A stretch of 10,880 nucleotides of DNA from an uncultured Roseburia sp. (GCA_934307185.1 CAKRCJ010000054.1:1-10880); one strand, 5' to 3'. Positions 1 through 10,707 are shown, numbered from the stretch's first letter. The notes: a model not told the origin generated them from the sequence alone. Program-made: numbers and translations.

Positions 1-2965
<2,965 letters not shown>

Positions 2966-2979
2966 GTTGTTCGTACAAC
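2966..2979 (-). promoter_or_regulatory. LacI-type operator palindrome over the GH53 start site
   Basis: GTTGT-TCGT-ACAAC is a 14-bp palindrome with perfect 5-bp arms around a TCGT core whose middle is CG, the usual centre of LacI/GalR-family operators. It begins 2 nt past the predicted -10 and covers the predicted transcription start, where a bound repressor would block initiation. The core matches that of the operator before the phosphorylase (8109-8132), but the arms differ, which suggests a related but different regulator. Confidence 0.5.
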
Positions 2980-2980
2980 A

Positions 2981-3009
2981 AGTGTATCATCATGTTTTTT
3001 TATTTACAA
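2981..3009 (-). promoter_or_regulatory. Predicted sigma-A promoter of the GH53 galactanase gene
   Basis: On the minus strand a -35 TTGTAA (3009-3004) is followed after 17 nt by TACACT (2986-2981), and the -10 is preceded by TGA, giving an extended -10. The predicted start is near 2974, leaving a leader of about 108 nt. The promoter lies downstream of the permease operon's terminator, so the galactanase appears to be its own transcription unit. The hexamers are only 4/6 matches, so this is a prediction. Confidence 0.55.
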
Positions 3010-3111
3010 TAGACGGTAATTATAAATTATTTTCATTGATTTTATGCACTTTTCACAAGTATGATTGTTTTTGCAATATTTATAGTCAAAAATGATTGCG
3101 CAATTATGCGC

Positions 3112-3159
3112 AAAAAAAAGAACCATTATAATTCATTTTATGAAATCACAATGGTTCTT
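3112..3159 (-). terminator. Intrinsic terminator of the lacI-importer operon
   Basis: Arms AAGAACCATT (3118-3127) and AATGGTTCTT (3150-3159) form a 10-bp perfect stem, with further partial pairing of the ATTCAT/ATGAAAT sequences inside. On the minus strand the stem runs straight into eight T residues (3119-3112). It lies about 60 nt past the stop of permease 2. There is no comparable T-tract for the plus strand, so it serves the minus-strand operon. Confidence 0.85.
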
Positions 3160-3170
3160 CTGCTCTTCCC

Positions 3171-3202
3171 GTTATTATTTTACTCTGTTATTATTTTACT
3201 CT
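3171..3202. repeat. Perfect 16-bp tandem duplication
   Basis: GTTATTATTTTACTCT occurs twice back to back (3171-3186 and 3187-3202) between the end of permease 2 and its terminator. It is probably a slippage duplication in AT-rich untranslated DNA, with no evident function. Confidence 0.8.
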
Positions 3203-3218
3203 GCTTTTATCCTTTTTT

Positions 3219-4079
3219 TTATCCTTTCACACTACCAAGCGCAACACCCTGCACGATATGTCTGGATAAAATTAAGTAGATGATGATTACCGGGAAAATG
3301 GAGAATGCAATCATCACATAAACCTGCCCCATATCAAACTTTAACCAGTCAGCCGCACGTAACTGCGCAATGAGGATTGGCAATGTTTTTTTCTTATCAT
3401 TATGTAAAATCAATGCCGGTACAAAGTAATTGTTCCAGCTGCTTACAAATGTAAAGATTGCCTGGACTGCAATTGCAGGCTTCATTAACGGAAGCACAAT
3501 TGCATTAAATGTATGAAATTCACCGGAGCCGTCAATTCTTGCTGCCTCAATCAAAGATACCGGCAGTGTACTTTCCATGTACTGCTTCATATAAAAGAAT
3601 GTAACCGGTGCTGCGATTGTCGGTACAATCAAAGGAATAAAGGTATCTTCCATTTTTAAAGTGCCTACTAATTTTACAAATCCGAGTGCAGTTACCTGTG
3701 TAGGAATCATCATGACTGCAAGGATAAATGCATAAATATATTTTTTTAATTTAAAATCATAGGCATGAATTGCATACGCTGTCATGGTAGAAAAATATGT
3801 ACAAAGTGCAGCCGATAATACAGATACAATTAAGCTGTTAATCATGCCCTGCCATACCGGTAACGTTCCATGGACTAAATTCGTCCAGTTTTCCAGTAAA
3901 TGTGTGCTTGGTATTGCGGTAAATCCCGACTGTAACTCACCATTTGATCTGGTTGCATTGATAAACAAAACATAAAACCAGAACAGGCAGGCAAACGTTA
4001 CGATTATGAGAACTACATATGCAATAAATCGTCTGGCATGAATTCCAATTCCCTTTTTCAAATTTCTATTCTCATCCAT
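3219..4079 (-). CDS. Carbohydrate ABC transporter permease 2 (MalG/GanQ type)
   Basis: This is one of two membrane-spanning subunits of a CUT1-class oligosaccharide importer. At 286 aa it has the usual MalG-type length, about six hydrophobic segments, and a short cytoplasmic N-terminus (MDENRNLKKGIGIHARR) before the first membrane helix at about 18-40. The cytoplasmic EAA loop that docks the ATPase is clear: E178-A-A-R-I-D-G184 followed by a NAIVLPLMKPAI segment. It starts 26 nt after permease 1 stops, with AGGTGAGG as ribosome site, so the two are translationally close. No ATPase gene lies nearby; related Firmicute systems use a shared MsmX/MsmK protein encoded elsewhere. The fold and role are firm. 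The sugar carried (cello- or galacto-oligosaccharide) cannot be read from the sequence. Confidence 0.95.
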   Translation of the reverse strand: MDENRNLKKGIGIHARRFIAYVVLIIVTFACLFWFYVLFINATRSNGELQSGFTAIPSTHLLENWTNLVHGTLPVWQGMINSLIVSVLSAALCTYFSTMTAYAIHAYDFKLKKYIYAFILAVMMIPTQVTALGFVKLVGTLKMEDTFIPLIVPTIAAPVTFFYMKQYMESTLPVSLIEAARIDGSGEFHTFNAIVLPLMKPAIAVQAIFTFVSSWNNYFVPALILHNDKKKTLPILIAQLRAADWLKFDMGQVYVMIAFSIFPVIIIYLILSRHIVQGVALGSVKG

Positions 4080-4105
4080 AATAACACCTCACCTTTCTAT
4101 CTTCT

Positions 4106-5020
4106 CTATGCTTTTCTCTTATCATTTCCAGTTACTTTAAAAACAATAAGACTCAAAATTGCGGTGATAATGAACAGAATTACGGATACCGCACCAGCCA
4201 TTCCATAGTTTTTGCTATACAAATGTTTATTTAAGAACATAATAAGCGTCATGGTGCTTCTCATCGGGTCACCGGTTCCATTTGTCAAAATCTGTGGCAC
4301 ATCGAACAACTGTAATCCACCGATTAAGGAAGTAATGACTACATAAACCAAAATCGGACGAAGCAGCGGTAATGTTATTTTATAGAAAACCTGCGTGGAG
4401 GTTGCTCCATCTACTTCTGCTGCCTCAAATAAGGAAGTATCAATTCCCATCATACCTGCCATTAAAAGAATGGTCGTATTACCAAACCACATCAGGCAGT
4501 TCATAAGGGCAATCAAGCCTCTTGCACTTCCGGTATTGGCAAGGAATTTGTACGGTTGTGAAATAAAGCCAATCTGCATTAACAGCGAATTAATCGGTCC
4601 TCCATCCGAAAACAATGTAAAGAATAACATGGAAAATGCAGATGCCATAATTAAGTTTGGCAGATAAATGACTGTTTTAAAAAATCTGCTTCCCTTTAAA
4701 TGCAGACGGACATCAGAAAACCATGCGCCTAATAATAAGGATAATATAATCTGCGGAACAAAACACATAATCCATAAAATCATGGTATTTTTTGCATATG
4801 TCCAGATATCGCCCTGTGTAAACAATGTCTTGTAGTTATCAAGTCCTACAAAATTTGGTCCAATCTGCGTCAGACCGGATAAGTAATTTTCAAAAAAGCT
4901 GTTATAAATGGTGTTAAACAGTGGTATTAACTGGAATACAACATATACCAGAATAAACGGAATCAGAAATATGTATCCCCACTTATTGTATCTGACTGCC
5001 TTACTGTTTTTCTTCTTCAT
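4106..5020 (-). CDS. Carbohydrate ABC transporter permease 1 (MalF/GanP type)
   Basis: This is the first membrane subunit of the same CUT1 importer, partnering permease 2. It has 304 aa, a lysine-rich N-terminus (MKKKNSKAVRYNKWGY), a first membrane helix at about 15-35 and six hydrophobic segments in all. The EAA loop reads E199-A-A-E-V-D-G205, followed by the conserved KITLPLLRPIL stretch. The extracytoplasmic section after helix 1 (FVGLDNYKTLF) is typical of sugar permeases of this group. The ATG at 5020 is preceded by AGGAGG with only 4 nt between, slightly tight but strong. It lies 208 nt after the binding-protein gene, an unusually wide gap that contains two stem-loops. Substrate unknown; B. 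subtilis GanP and cellobiose-type permeases are equally plausible relatives. Confidence 0.95.
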   Translation of the reverse strand: MKKKNSKAVRYNKWGYIFLIPFILVYVVFQLIPLFNTIYNSFFENYLSGLTQIGPNFVGLDNYKTLFTQGDIWTYAKNTMILWIMCFVPQIILSLLLGAWFSDVRLHLKGSRFFKTVIYLPNLIMASAFSMLFFTLFSDGGPINSLLMQIGFISQPYKFLANTGSARGLIALMNCLMWFGNTTILLMAGMMGIDTSLFEAAEVDGATSTQVFYKITLPLLRPILVYVVITSLIGGLQLFDVPQILTNGTGDPMRSTMTLIMFLNKHLYSKNYGMAGAVSVILFIITAILSLIVFKVTGNDKRKA

Positions 5021-5163
5021 AAAGCCTCCTGCCCCCTTCTTTTTTCTTTTTCACAGAGTTCACAGCATTCCTTCACGGACTTCTTTTTGTGCAAATCTGC
5101 TGTCAGCTCTGCAATAACATACGCCGCTGACCGCTTCTTTTTTCCAAAAATGGGTATAAAGAT
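5021..5163 (-). other. Intergenic stretch upstream of permease 1; no gene seen
   Basis: Apart from the stem-loops next to the binding-protein gene and the AGGAGG before permease 1, I see no convincing coding frame here. The only frames are short and lack a ribosome site. No clear promoter was found, so permease 1 is probably read from upstream. Confidence 0.4.
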
Positions 5164-5211
5164 AGCCGCACCCGCCGGTCTGGCAGGCGCGGCTTATTGT
5201 TCCTGACAATA
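5164..5211 (-). promoter_or_regulatory. Paired stem-loops between binding-protein and permease genes
   Basis: Two adjacent hairpins follow the binding-protein stop on the minus strand. First comes an AT-rich one (TATTGT, loop TCCTG, ACAATA at 5195-5211 as read on plus). Then comes a GC-rich one (5164-5194) whose 13-bp stem, AGCCGC/GCGGCT outside and GCC/GGC inside, includes two G-U pairs when transcribed and has a 5-nt loop. No clean T-tract follows (ATCTTTAT), so it fits a leaky terminator or an mRNA 3'-end stabiliser that keeps binding-protein levels above permease levels, as in malE-malF-type operons. Confidence 0.7.
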
Positions 5212-5228
5212 GATTTTATGTTCTGTTA

Positions 5229-6656
5229 TTAGTATGTTAATTCCGGATATTTCTCTACAACTGCTTTGTAGAATAAATCAAGTGCGTCATCAAGTGTTGC
5301 ATTTCCTTCAAAGTAGTTCTTCATAGCATTCTGGAACTCTTCGTTACAGCCCTGGTCATATGCAGAAAGATTACTTAAATCAAGTTTTTCTACACTTGCA
5401 CAGTACATAGAAAGTGGGTTCTGTCCGCCTAATACTTTACTCTGGTAGCTTGTATCTGCTGCCATTGCTTCCATTGCCGGTTTGTTGTTAACGAAATCAT
5501 CATCTTTTACTACGATATCTTTCATGATTGTTTCGTCTGTTGTCATCTTTAAGATAATATCTTTTACAAGACTTGGGTTATCTGTACCTGTTGCTCCGCA
5601 AATCCATGTACCGCCCCAATAGAAGCCCTGAGGTCCTTCGGTTGCGCCCCAGCCACCATTGTAACCAATAGATCCTTCGGTATCTGCTGCCATAGAGAAG
5701 TTAACGAACCATGCAGGTCCAAAGTAGCAGAATACTTTTCCTTCCGGATAAAAGCCTTTCTTCCAGTCATCGCTCCAGAGCTCATATGCCTCTGTCTCGC
5801 CTGCATCATAAAGCTCTTTTGAGTCAGATACCCATTTCATAATGTTATCATCAATGTTAATCTTGCCATCTTTTACCCATTTGGAAGTTACATTATTGGA
5901 ATATACACGATATGTATCGTTTACAGAAGATGTCATCTTATAACCTGCTTCTTTCATCGTCTCAGCAGTCTTATTGAAGGTATCCCAGTCAGAAACATAC
6001 TTCTGGACCTCTGCCGGGTCATCTGTTCCAAGAACCTCTTTTGCTGCATCACGGTTGTAGAATAATACGCCAGGGCAGCCCTGCCATGAAACGCCTTTTA
6101 ATACACCGTTTGAGTCAGTAACAATATCCTTCGTATACTGATACTGGTTTGCAAGGTCTGCATCTGTAATACCTAAATCTGAAATTGGCATCGTATAATC
6201 AGTATCAACATATTTCAATGCGTAGTCTGCTTCTACTAAGAATAAATCAATCTTATCATCTGCTGCTGCAGACTCCTGTTTTAATAAAGTTGCATCCAGA
6301 TTGTTCTGATATGCATTGTCATCATTTGGTGTGATGTTCCATTTTACGGTAACGTCCCCAATCTTACCTGTTGTGGCATCCACCTCTTCATATCCTGGAT
6401 AATGGTCTGTAAGACGACTCTTAAACTCTTCATTCCAGCAATAAATATTAAGGACTTTTCCTTCATCCCCTGCTGTGTCTGTCACCGCTGCATCAGTTCC
6501 AGATTCTGTTGAAGGTGTAGCCGCTTCATTTGCACTTGCAGATGAATTATCTGCTGCGTTGTCTGTTGTTGAAGTGTCTGATGATGAACCACATCCTGCT
6601 ACCATAGTTGCTACCATGGATGCACATAATAATGCGCTAATGAGTTTCTTTTTCAT
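5229..6656 (-). CDS. Sugar-binding lipoprotein of the ABC importer
   Basis: This extracellular solute-binding protein captures the oligosaccharide and delivers it to the two permeases. It has 475 aa. The lipoprotein signal peptide MKKKLISALLCASMVATMVAGC ends in lipobox VAGC with Cys22 as the lipidated residue. A Ser/Thr/Ala/Asp-rich tether (about 23-68) holds the domain off the membrane, and the mature fold begins at KVLNIYCWNEEF. Family-1-type features include abundant surface Trp/Tyr (SWQGCPGVLFYNR, YFGPAWF, GFYWGGTWICG), of the sort that stack on sugar rings. An AAGGAGGAGGG site at 6673-6663 precedes the ATG with good spacing, stronger than those of its neighbours. It lies 45 nt after the regulator gene and ahead of the permeases, so it is in one operon. 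Substrate is not determinable; cellobiose or cellodextrin is favoured by the divergent GH94 gene, galacto-oligosaccharides by the nearby GH53. Confidence 0.95.
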   Translation of the reverse strand: MKKKLISALLCASMVATMVAGCGSSSDTSTTDNAADNSSASANEAATPSTESGTDAAVTDTAGDEGKVLNIYCWNEEFKSRLTDHYPGYEEVDATTGKIGDVTVKWNITPNDDNAYQNNLDATLLKQESAAADDKIDLFLVEADYALKYVDTDYTMPISDLGITDADLANQYQYTKDIVTDSNGVLKGVSWQGCPGVLFYNRDAAKEVLGTDDPAEVQKYVSDWDTFNKTAETMKEAGYKMTSSVNDTYRVYSNNVTSKWVKDGKINIDDNIMKWVSDSKELYDAGETEAYELWSDDWKKGFYPEGKVFCYFGPAWFVNFSMAADTEGSIGYNGGWGATEGPQGFYWGGTWICGATGTDNPSLVKDIILKMTTDETIMKDIVVKDDDFVNNKPAMEAMAADTSYQSKVLGGQNPLSMYCASVEKLDLSNLSAYDQGCNEEFQNAMKNYFEGNATLDDALDLFYKAVVEKYPELTY

Positions 6657-6701
6657 AGAAAACCCTCCTCCTTAATTTTAGGCATAAGCCTTAATAACTT
6701 G

Positions 6702-7727
6702 TTAATTTTGCTTCGAAATCTTTCCTACCGATTGTCCCGGTATCAAAATTCCTTCTATAACGACTCTCTCAATGAGAGTTGTTTTTGGTTTTTCAATTGA
6801 GCCGATAAGTCTCTTGGCGGCCTCCCTGCCAATTTCCTCTGTGTCCTGTCTTATCGTTGTAAGCTTCGGATGTAAAAGCTGTGACATTCTCGTTCCGTCA
6901 TAACCGGCTACTGAAATATCTTTTGGAATACGAAGTCCCATCTCTATGATGACATTCCTTCCTCCAATCAATGCTGTGTCATCCGGATAAATAATACAGG
7001 TTGGCGGCTCTTCCATATTAAGCAGCTCCTTTGTCTGCTTCGCAGATTCCTTTGTCTCAAGATAATCTGCGGTACGGATATATTCGTCAGGAACCTCAAG
7101 TCCAAGCTCATCCATCGTCCGGTAAAAGCTTGCTAATCTGTCCTTTGTTACAGTAGAACCATTATCCTGTCCATGAATATAAGCAATCCTTCTGTGTCCC
7201 TGTGAATAAATATATCTCACCAGCTCCTTCATGCCCTGAATATTATTTGAACTGACCGCCGTACAATTATGATGTACATAATCAATGGTGACGACTGGTA
7301 TTTCACTATTCATCAGCTCCATGACTCCGGGTTCATTAAAATCTGCACAGACAATTGCAACACCTTCAAAATTACGGTACTTACAATGTTCATAATAAGA
7401 CATCTTCCTGTTTTCAAAACAAGTATTAATAAATGTAATATCATATCCCTGCTTCTCTGCCTGAACCTTAAGACCATTTAACACTCCCGAAAAATATTCA
7501 TGCTGTAAACCACTTCCCGCTTCCTCTTCAAACAGTACTCCCAAGTTGTGGGAATGATTGGTCTTTAATGCTCTTGCGGCGGCATTTGGAAAATATCCTA
7601 ATTCTTCTGCAAGAGTTCTAATCCGCCTCTTTGTCTCTTCACTGATATCTTTCTGGTCATTTAGTGCCTTGCTGACGGTAGCTGTTGATACTCCGCATTT
7701 CTCGGCAATTGTTTTTAAAGATACCAT
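6702..7727 (-). CDS. LacI/GalR-family transcriptional regulator
   Basis: A sugar-responsive DNA-binding repressor of 341 aa, full length for the family. The N-terminal helix-turn-helix (residues 4-23, LKTIAEKCGVSTATVSKAL) and the hinge-helix region (about 48-56, NAAARALKT) insert into operator DNA. The periplasmic-binding-protein-like effector core runs from LGVLFEEEAG (about 62) to the C-terminus, with typical segments DYVHHNCTAVSSNN, GHRRIAYIHG, IIYPDDTALIGG and ISVAGYDGTRMSQLLHP. GGAGG sits 6 nt before the ATG at 7727. It is the first gene of the importer operon and faces the GH94 gene across a control region with repeated operator motifs, one just past its own predicted promoter, so autoregulation and control of both transcription units is likely. 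The effector is probably the imported sugar or a breakdown product (inference). Confidence 0.96.
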   Translation of the reverse strand: MVSLKTIAEKCGVSTATVSKALNDQKDISEETKRRIRTLAEELGYFPNAAARALKTNHSHNLGVLFEEEAGSGLQHEYFSGVLNGLKVQAEKQGYDITFINTCFENRKMSYYEHCKYRNFEGVAIVCADFNEPGVMELMNSEIPVVTIDYVHHNCTAVSSNNIQGMKELVRYIYSQGHRRIAYIHGQDNGSTVTKDRLASFYRTMDELGLEVPDEYIRTADYLETKESAKQTKELLNMEEPPTCIIYPDDTALIGGRNVIIEMGLRIPKDISVAGYDGTRMSQLLHPKLTTIRQDTEEIGREAAKRLIGSIEKPKTTLIERVVIEGILIPGQSVGKISKQN

Positions 7728-7787
7728 TGCGTTCCTCCAGATACTTTAACAGTTAATACTCTTTTGTCTTAACTTTCGAAGCGTTTA

Positions 7788-7805
7788 ACTTAATCGTTTT
7801 CGCAT
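7788..7805. promoter_or_regulatory. Operator motif copy 1 (at lacI transcription start)
   Basis: ACTTAATCGTTTTCGCAT is the first of three 18-nt copies in the divergent region. It shares its first 15 nt exactly with the copy before GH94 (8107-8121) and matches the middle copy at 16 of 18 positions. It covers the predicted start of the regulator operon, fitting autorepression. Only one half-site is well conserved here; the palindrome is imperfect. Confidence 0.6.
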
Positions 7806-7809
7806 CTTT

Positions 7810-7838
7810 AATATAGCTCTTATTATACCGGATTGCAA
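7810..7838 (-). promoter_or_regulatory. Predicted promoter of the lacI-importer operon
   Basis: On the minus strand TTGCAA (7838-7833) and TATATT (7815-7810) are separated by exactly 17 nt. The predicted start is near 7803, directly at the first operator copy, leaving a leader of about 75 nt before the regulator's ATG. A second TATAAT (7827-7822) is nearby but lacks a good -35. Confidence 0.55.
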
Positions 7839-8059
7839 TAGTTTTTTGACATTTCAGCTAATTTTACATTTTTTTCTCTAATTTTTTGTGCATTTTTTAT
7901 GGTTATAACCTCTCTTTAACCGTTTACACACGCTATACTTATACGTTTTCGCATTTCAAAGCTTAATTTCCTTATTCAAAAGCTTTTGTTGCTTTTTTCC
8001 ATATTATATTTCATTTTTTGTTCAATGTGCTGTTTTTCCTATTTTATCAATGTTTCAGA
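7839..8059. other. AT-rich spacer of the divergent control region
   Basis: Long T-runs dominate both sides of the middle operator copy. I see no gene. Open frames reaching into the phosphorylase start from the T-rich part lack a ribosome site and give low-complexity Phe/Leu-rich peptides. The T-tracts could give curved or flexible DNA between operators (inference). Confidence 0.4.
7937..7954. promoter_or_regulatory. Operator motif copy 2 (middle of divergent region)
   Basis: ACTTATACGTTTTCGCAT differs from copy 1 only by AT to TA at positions 6-7, and includes an 11-nt identical block CGTTTTCGCAT. It lies 149 nt from copy 1 and 170 nt from copy 3, in the same orientation. It is not next to a good promoter, so it may be an auxiliary operator. 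Just upstream is a perfect 10-bp palindrome GGTTATAACC (7901-7910) of unknown meaning. Confidence 0.5.
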
Positions 8060-8088
8060 TTGATTTTTATATTTTTACATTATATAAT
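8060..8088 (+). promoter_or_regulatory. Predicted promoter of the GH94 phosphorylase gene
   Basis: TTGATT (8060-8065), a 17-nt spacer and a perfect TATAAT (8083-8088) point toward the phosphorylase. The predicted start is near 8095, with an operator palindrome beginning about 14 nt downstream and an 80-nt leader before the ATG. The AT-rich setting raises the chance of random -10 matches, but the spacing and position are right. Confidence 0.65.
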
Positions 8089-8106
8089 TTATTTAAGATA
8101 TTTTTT

Positions 8107-8132
8107 ACTTAATCGTTTTCGTAAACGATTAA
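8107..8132. promoter_or_regulatory. Operator motif copy 3: near-perfect 24-bp LacI-type palindrome
   Basis: Arms TTAATCGTTT (8109-8118) and AAACGATTAA (8123-8132) are perfect 10-bp inverted repeats around TCGT, with the symmetry axis in the central CG as is typical for LacI-family sites. The left half repeats operator copies 1 and 2. It sits just downstream of the predicted GH94 start, where a bound repressor could act as a block. A hairpin in the leader mRNA is an alternative role, though no T-tract follows. Confidence 0.75.
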
Positions 8133-8134
8133 AA

Positions 8135-8168
8135 CAAGAAGGAAAAACAAGAAGGAAAAACAAGGAGG
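8135..8168 (+). promoter_or_regulatory. Phosphorylase ribosome site at the end of a 13-nt tandem repeat
   Basis: CAAGAAGGAAAAA occurs twice in tandem (8135-8147 and 8148-8160), and a third partial copy, CAAGGAGG (8161-8168), forms the real Shine-Dalgarno sequence 7 nt before the ATG at 8176. Each upstream copy carries a weaker AAGGA. This fixes the start codon and gives an unstructured, purine-rich leader with possible ribosome standby sites. Confidence 0.75.
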
Positions 8169-8175
8169 ATTCTAT

Positions 8176-10620
8176 ATGCAGTTTGGATTTTTCGATGATA
8201 AAGCAAAAGAATATGTTATCACATCCCCAAAAACACCTTTGCCATGGATTAATTACCTTGGCTGTGAAGATTTTTTTTCACTGGTTTCAAACACCTGCGG
8301 CGGTTACAGTTTCTATAAAGATGCAAAGCTTTTACGCCTGACCAGATACCGTTATAACAATGTGCCGGGAGACAGCAATGGACATTATTACTATATTAAA
8401 GAAGGAAATACCATCTGGAACCCGGGCTTTATGCCGGCAAAGACAGAACTGGATTTCTACGAATGTCATCACGGCATTGGTTATTCCATTTTTAAAGGAA
8501 GCAAAAATAATCTGTCGGCAGAGCTGACCGACTTTGTTCCGATTGGAAGCACCTGTGAAATCAACAAGCTGACACTGACAAATAACAGTACGGAAGAAAA
8601 ACATTTTTCTGTATTCTCTTATGTGGAATTCTGTCTCTGGAATGCAATGGATGATATGACAAACTTCCAACGCAATTACTCCACCGGAGAAGTTGAAATT
8701 CATGGTTCCGCTATTTACCATAAAACCGAATACCGTGAGAGACGAAATCATTATGCAGTGTATGCCGTCAACGCTCCGATTGCCGGCTTTGATACAAGCC
8801 GTGATGCATTTCTTGGTGCCTACGGTGAGAACTCTGCCCCTGAAGTTGTTGTATCCGGAGCCTGTAAAAATTCCGTTGCAAGCGGCTGGGCACCGGTTGG
8901 CTGCCACCAGTTAGATGTTACGCTTGCGCCAGGCGAAACAAAAACTTATGTTTTTGTTCTCGGTTATGTGGAAAATCCGGTAGAAGAAAAATGGATTGGC
9001 AGACCGGAAGACGGCATCATTAACCGCGCCCCTGCCGACAAATTACTGGAAAAATTTAATACTACGGAAAAAGCAGATGCAGCACTTGCCGATTTAAAAG
9101 CCTACTGGGAAAAGCTGCTCAGTCATTTCACTGTTTCCTCCAAAGAAGAAAAATTAGACCGCATGGTAAATATCTGGAACCAGTATCAGTGTATGGTTAC
9201 ATTTAACATGAGCCGTTCTGCTTCCTATTATGAGTCCGGCATCGGACGTGGAATGGGCTTCCGTGATTCCTGCCAGGACCTTTTGGGCTTTGTCCATCTT
9301 ATTCCAGACCGCGCTCGTCAGAGAATTTTAGATATTGCATCCACACAGTTTGAGGATGGCAGTGCTTATCATCAGTACCAGCCGTTAACCAAAAAAGGAA
9401 ATTCTGACATCGGAAGCGGCTTTAATGACGACCCGCTCTGGCTGATTGCAGGAACGGCTGCCTACATAAAAGAAACCGGCGATTACTCCATTTTGGATGA
9501 GCGTACCCCATATGACAATGATGACGCAAAGGCAACTGATTTAATGGAGCACTTAAGACGTTCTTTCCATTATACAATGGAACACCGTGGTCCTCACAGA
9601 CTTCCTTTAATCGGACGTGCTGACTGGAATGACTGCCTGAATTTAAACTGCTTTTCCACAGAACCGGGAGAATCCTTCCAGACCTTCGGACCTTCCGAGG
9701 GACCAAATGCAGAATCTGTTTTCATTGCCGGAATGTTTGTCCGCTATGGAAAAGATTATGTGGCAATCTGTAAACACCGCGGCATGGAGGAAGAAGCAAA
9801 AATAGCCGAAGATGCCATTGCAGACATGGAGAAAACTGTTTTAGATGCCGGCTGGGATGGCGAATGGTTTTTACGTGCATATGACCATTACAAAAATAAA
9901 ATCGGTTCCAAAGAATGTGAGGACGGTAAAATCTTTATCGAGCCACAGGGCTTCTGTGTCATGGCAGAAATCGGCTTAAAAGAAGGCAACTGTTTAAAAG
10001 CAATGGAGTCTGTGGAAAAATATCTGGATACAAAATACGGTATTGTTTTACTGCAACCGCCTTACCACAGATACCATGTGGAACTTGGTGAAATTTCTTC
10101 TTATCCACCAGGATACAAAGAAAACGCCGGTATTTTCTGTCACAATAACCCATGGATTTCCATTGCCGAAACGGTCATTGGACGTGGAAACCGTGCATGG
10201 CAGGTATATACAAGAACCTGTCCGGCATACATTGAAGACATCAGCGAAATTCATCGCACAGAACCGTATGTCTATTCCCAGATGATTGCCGGAAAAGATG
10301 CACCTAACTTTGGCGAAGCCAAGAATAGCTGGCTGACCGGTACTGCTGCCTGGACATTTTTAAATGTGTCACAGTACATCCTTGGTATCCGCCCGGATTA
10401 CGACGGATTGATTATAGACCCGTGTATTCCTTCCTTTATGGACGGGTTTTCTGCAAAACGTGATTTCCGCGGAACAACTTATTATATTGAAGTCGAAAAT
10501 CCAGACCATGTAGAAAAAGGAGTGGTTTCTGTTACGGTTGACGGAAAAGAAATTAATGGAAATCTTATTCCGGTTGATGCTGGTAAAAAAGAGGTGCATG
10601 TCAAAGTGGTTATGGGATAA
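8176..10620 (+). CDS. cbp: Cellobiose phosphorylase, GH94
   Basis: Cytoplasmic enzyme that splits cellobiose with inorganic phosphate to alpha-D-glucose 1-phosphate and glucose, by inversion. It has 814 aa and no signal peptide, the length of cellobiose phosphorylases rather than the longer cellodextrin enzymes. The sequence follows clostridial cellobiose phosphorylase throughout: opening [24 protein letters not shown], then [38 protein letters not shown] and [20 protein letters not shown]. The N-terminal beta-sandwich covers about 1-290, the (alpha/alpha)6 barrel about 310-740 and the C-terminal beta domain the rest. Active-site segments include GRGMGFR363D364S, RAD483WND486CLN (holding the general acid), the IFCH656NN histidine and the TGTAAW loop at 721-726, which fits the phosphate site. 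It is transcribed away from the lacI-importer operon with its own promoter and operator. Relatives acting on other beta-glucosyl disaccharides are possible, but the overall match favours cellobiose. Confidence 0.95.
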   Translation: MQFGFFDDKAKEYVITSPKTPLPWINYLGCEDFFSLVSNTCGGYSFYKDAKLLRLTRYRYNNVPGDSNGHYYYIKEGNTIWNPGFMPAKTELDFYECHHGIGYSIFKGSKNNLSAELTDFVPIGSTCEINKLTLTNNSTEEKHFSVFSYVEFCLWNAMDDMTNFQRNYSTGEVEIHGSAIYHKTEYRERRNHYAVYAVNAPIAGFDTSRDAFLGAYGENSAPEVVVSGACKNSVASGWAPVGCHQLDVTLAPGETKTYVFVLGYVENPVEEKWIGRPEDGIINRAPADKLLEKFNTTEKADAALADLKAYWEKLLSHFTVSSKEEKLDRMVNIWNQYQCMVTFNMSRSASYYESGIGRGMGFRDSCQDLLGFVHLIPDRARQRILDIASTQFEDGSAYHQYQPLTKKGNSDIGSGFNDDPLWLIAGTAAYIKETGDYSILDERTPYDNDDAKATDLMEHLRRSFHYTMEHRGPHRLPLIGRADWNDCLNLNCFSTEPGESFQTFGPSEGPNAESVFIAGMFVRYGKDYVAICKHRGMEEEAKIAEDAIADMEKTVLDAGWDGEWFLRAYDHYKNKIGSKECEDGKIFIEPQGFCVMAEIGLKEGNCLKAMESVEKYLDTKYGIVLLQPPYHRYHVELGEISSYPPGYKENAGIFCHNNPWISIAETVIGRGNRAWQVYTRTCPAYIEDISEIHRTEPYVYSQMIAGKDAPNFGEAKNSWLTGTAAWTFLNVSQYILGIRPDYDGLIIDPCIPSFMDGFSAKRDFRGTTYYIEVENPDHVEKGVVSVTVDGKEINGNLIPVDAGKKEVHVKVVMG

Positions 10621-10707
10621 ACCAGAGTTTAATGAAAAATATATGACGCTGCCACATTGTTAGGTTGCGTTATGGATTTGAAAAGACTTTTTTTGGGAGT
10701 CTGTTAC
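10621..10707 (+). other. Spacer between GH94 stop and giant palindrome; no gene
   Basis: There is no coding frame of note here. Two weak inverted repeats are visible: ATGACGC/GCGTTAT (7 bp with one G-T pair, 17-nt loop, about 10643-10673) and AGACT/AGTCT (10684-10702). Neither is followed by a T-tract, so the real transcript end is probably the larger structure downstream. Confidence 0.4.

Noticed and set aside
7788..8132. CcpA catabolite-response (cre) sites as explanation of the repeated CGTTTTCG motif
   Set aside because: The copies lack the TG...CA ends at the spacing of the cre consensus (TGNAANCGNTNNCA). A dedicated LacI operator fits the arms and context better, though overlap is not excluded.
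8018..8341. 107-codon plus-strand frame overlapping the GH94 start
   Set aside because: It begins in T-rich control DNA and reads a low-complexity Phe/Leu peptide through the operator and the start of GH94. It is an out-of-frame shadow.
8332..8907. 191-codon open frame on the minus strand inside GH94
   Set aside because: It lies wholly antisense to a strongly recognised phosphorylase, has no ribosome site, and its Cys/Ile/His-rich translation resembles no family.
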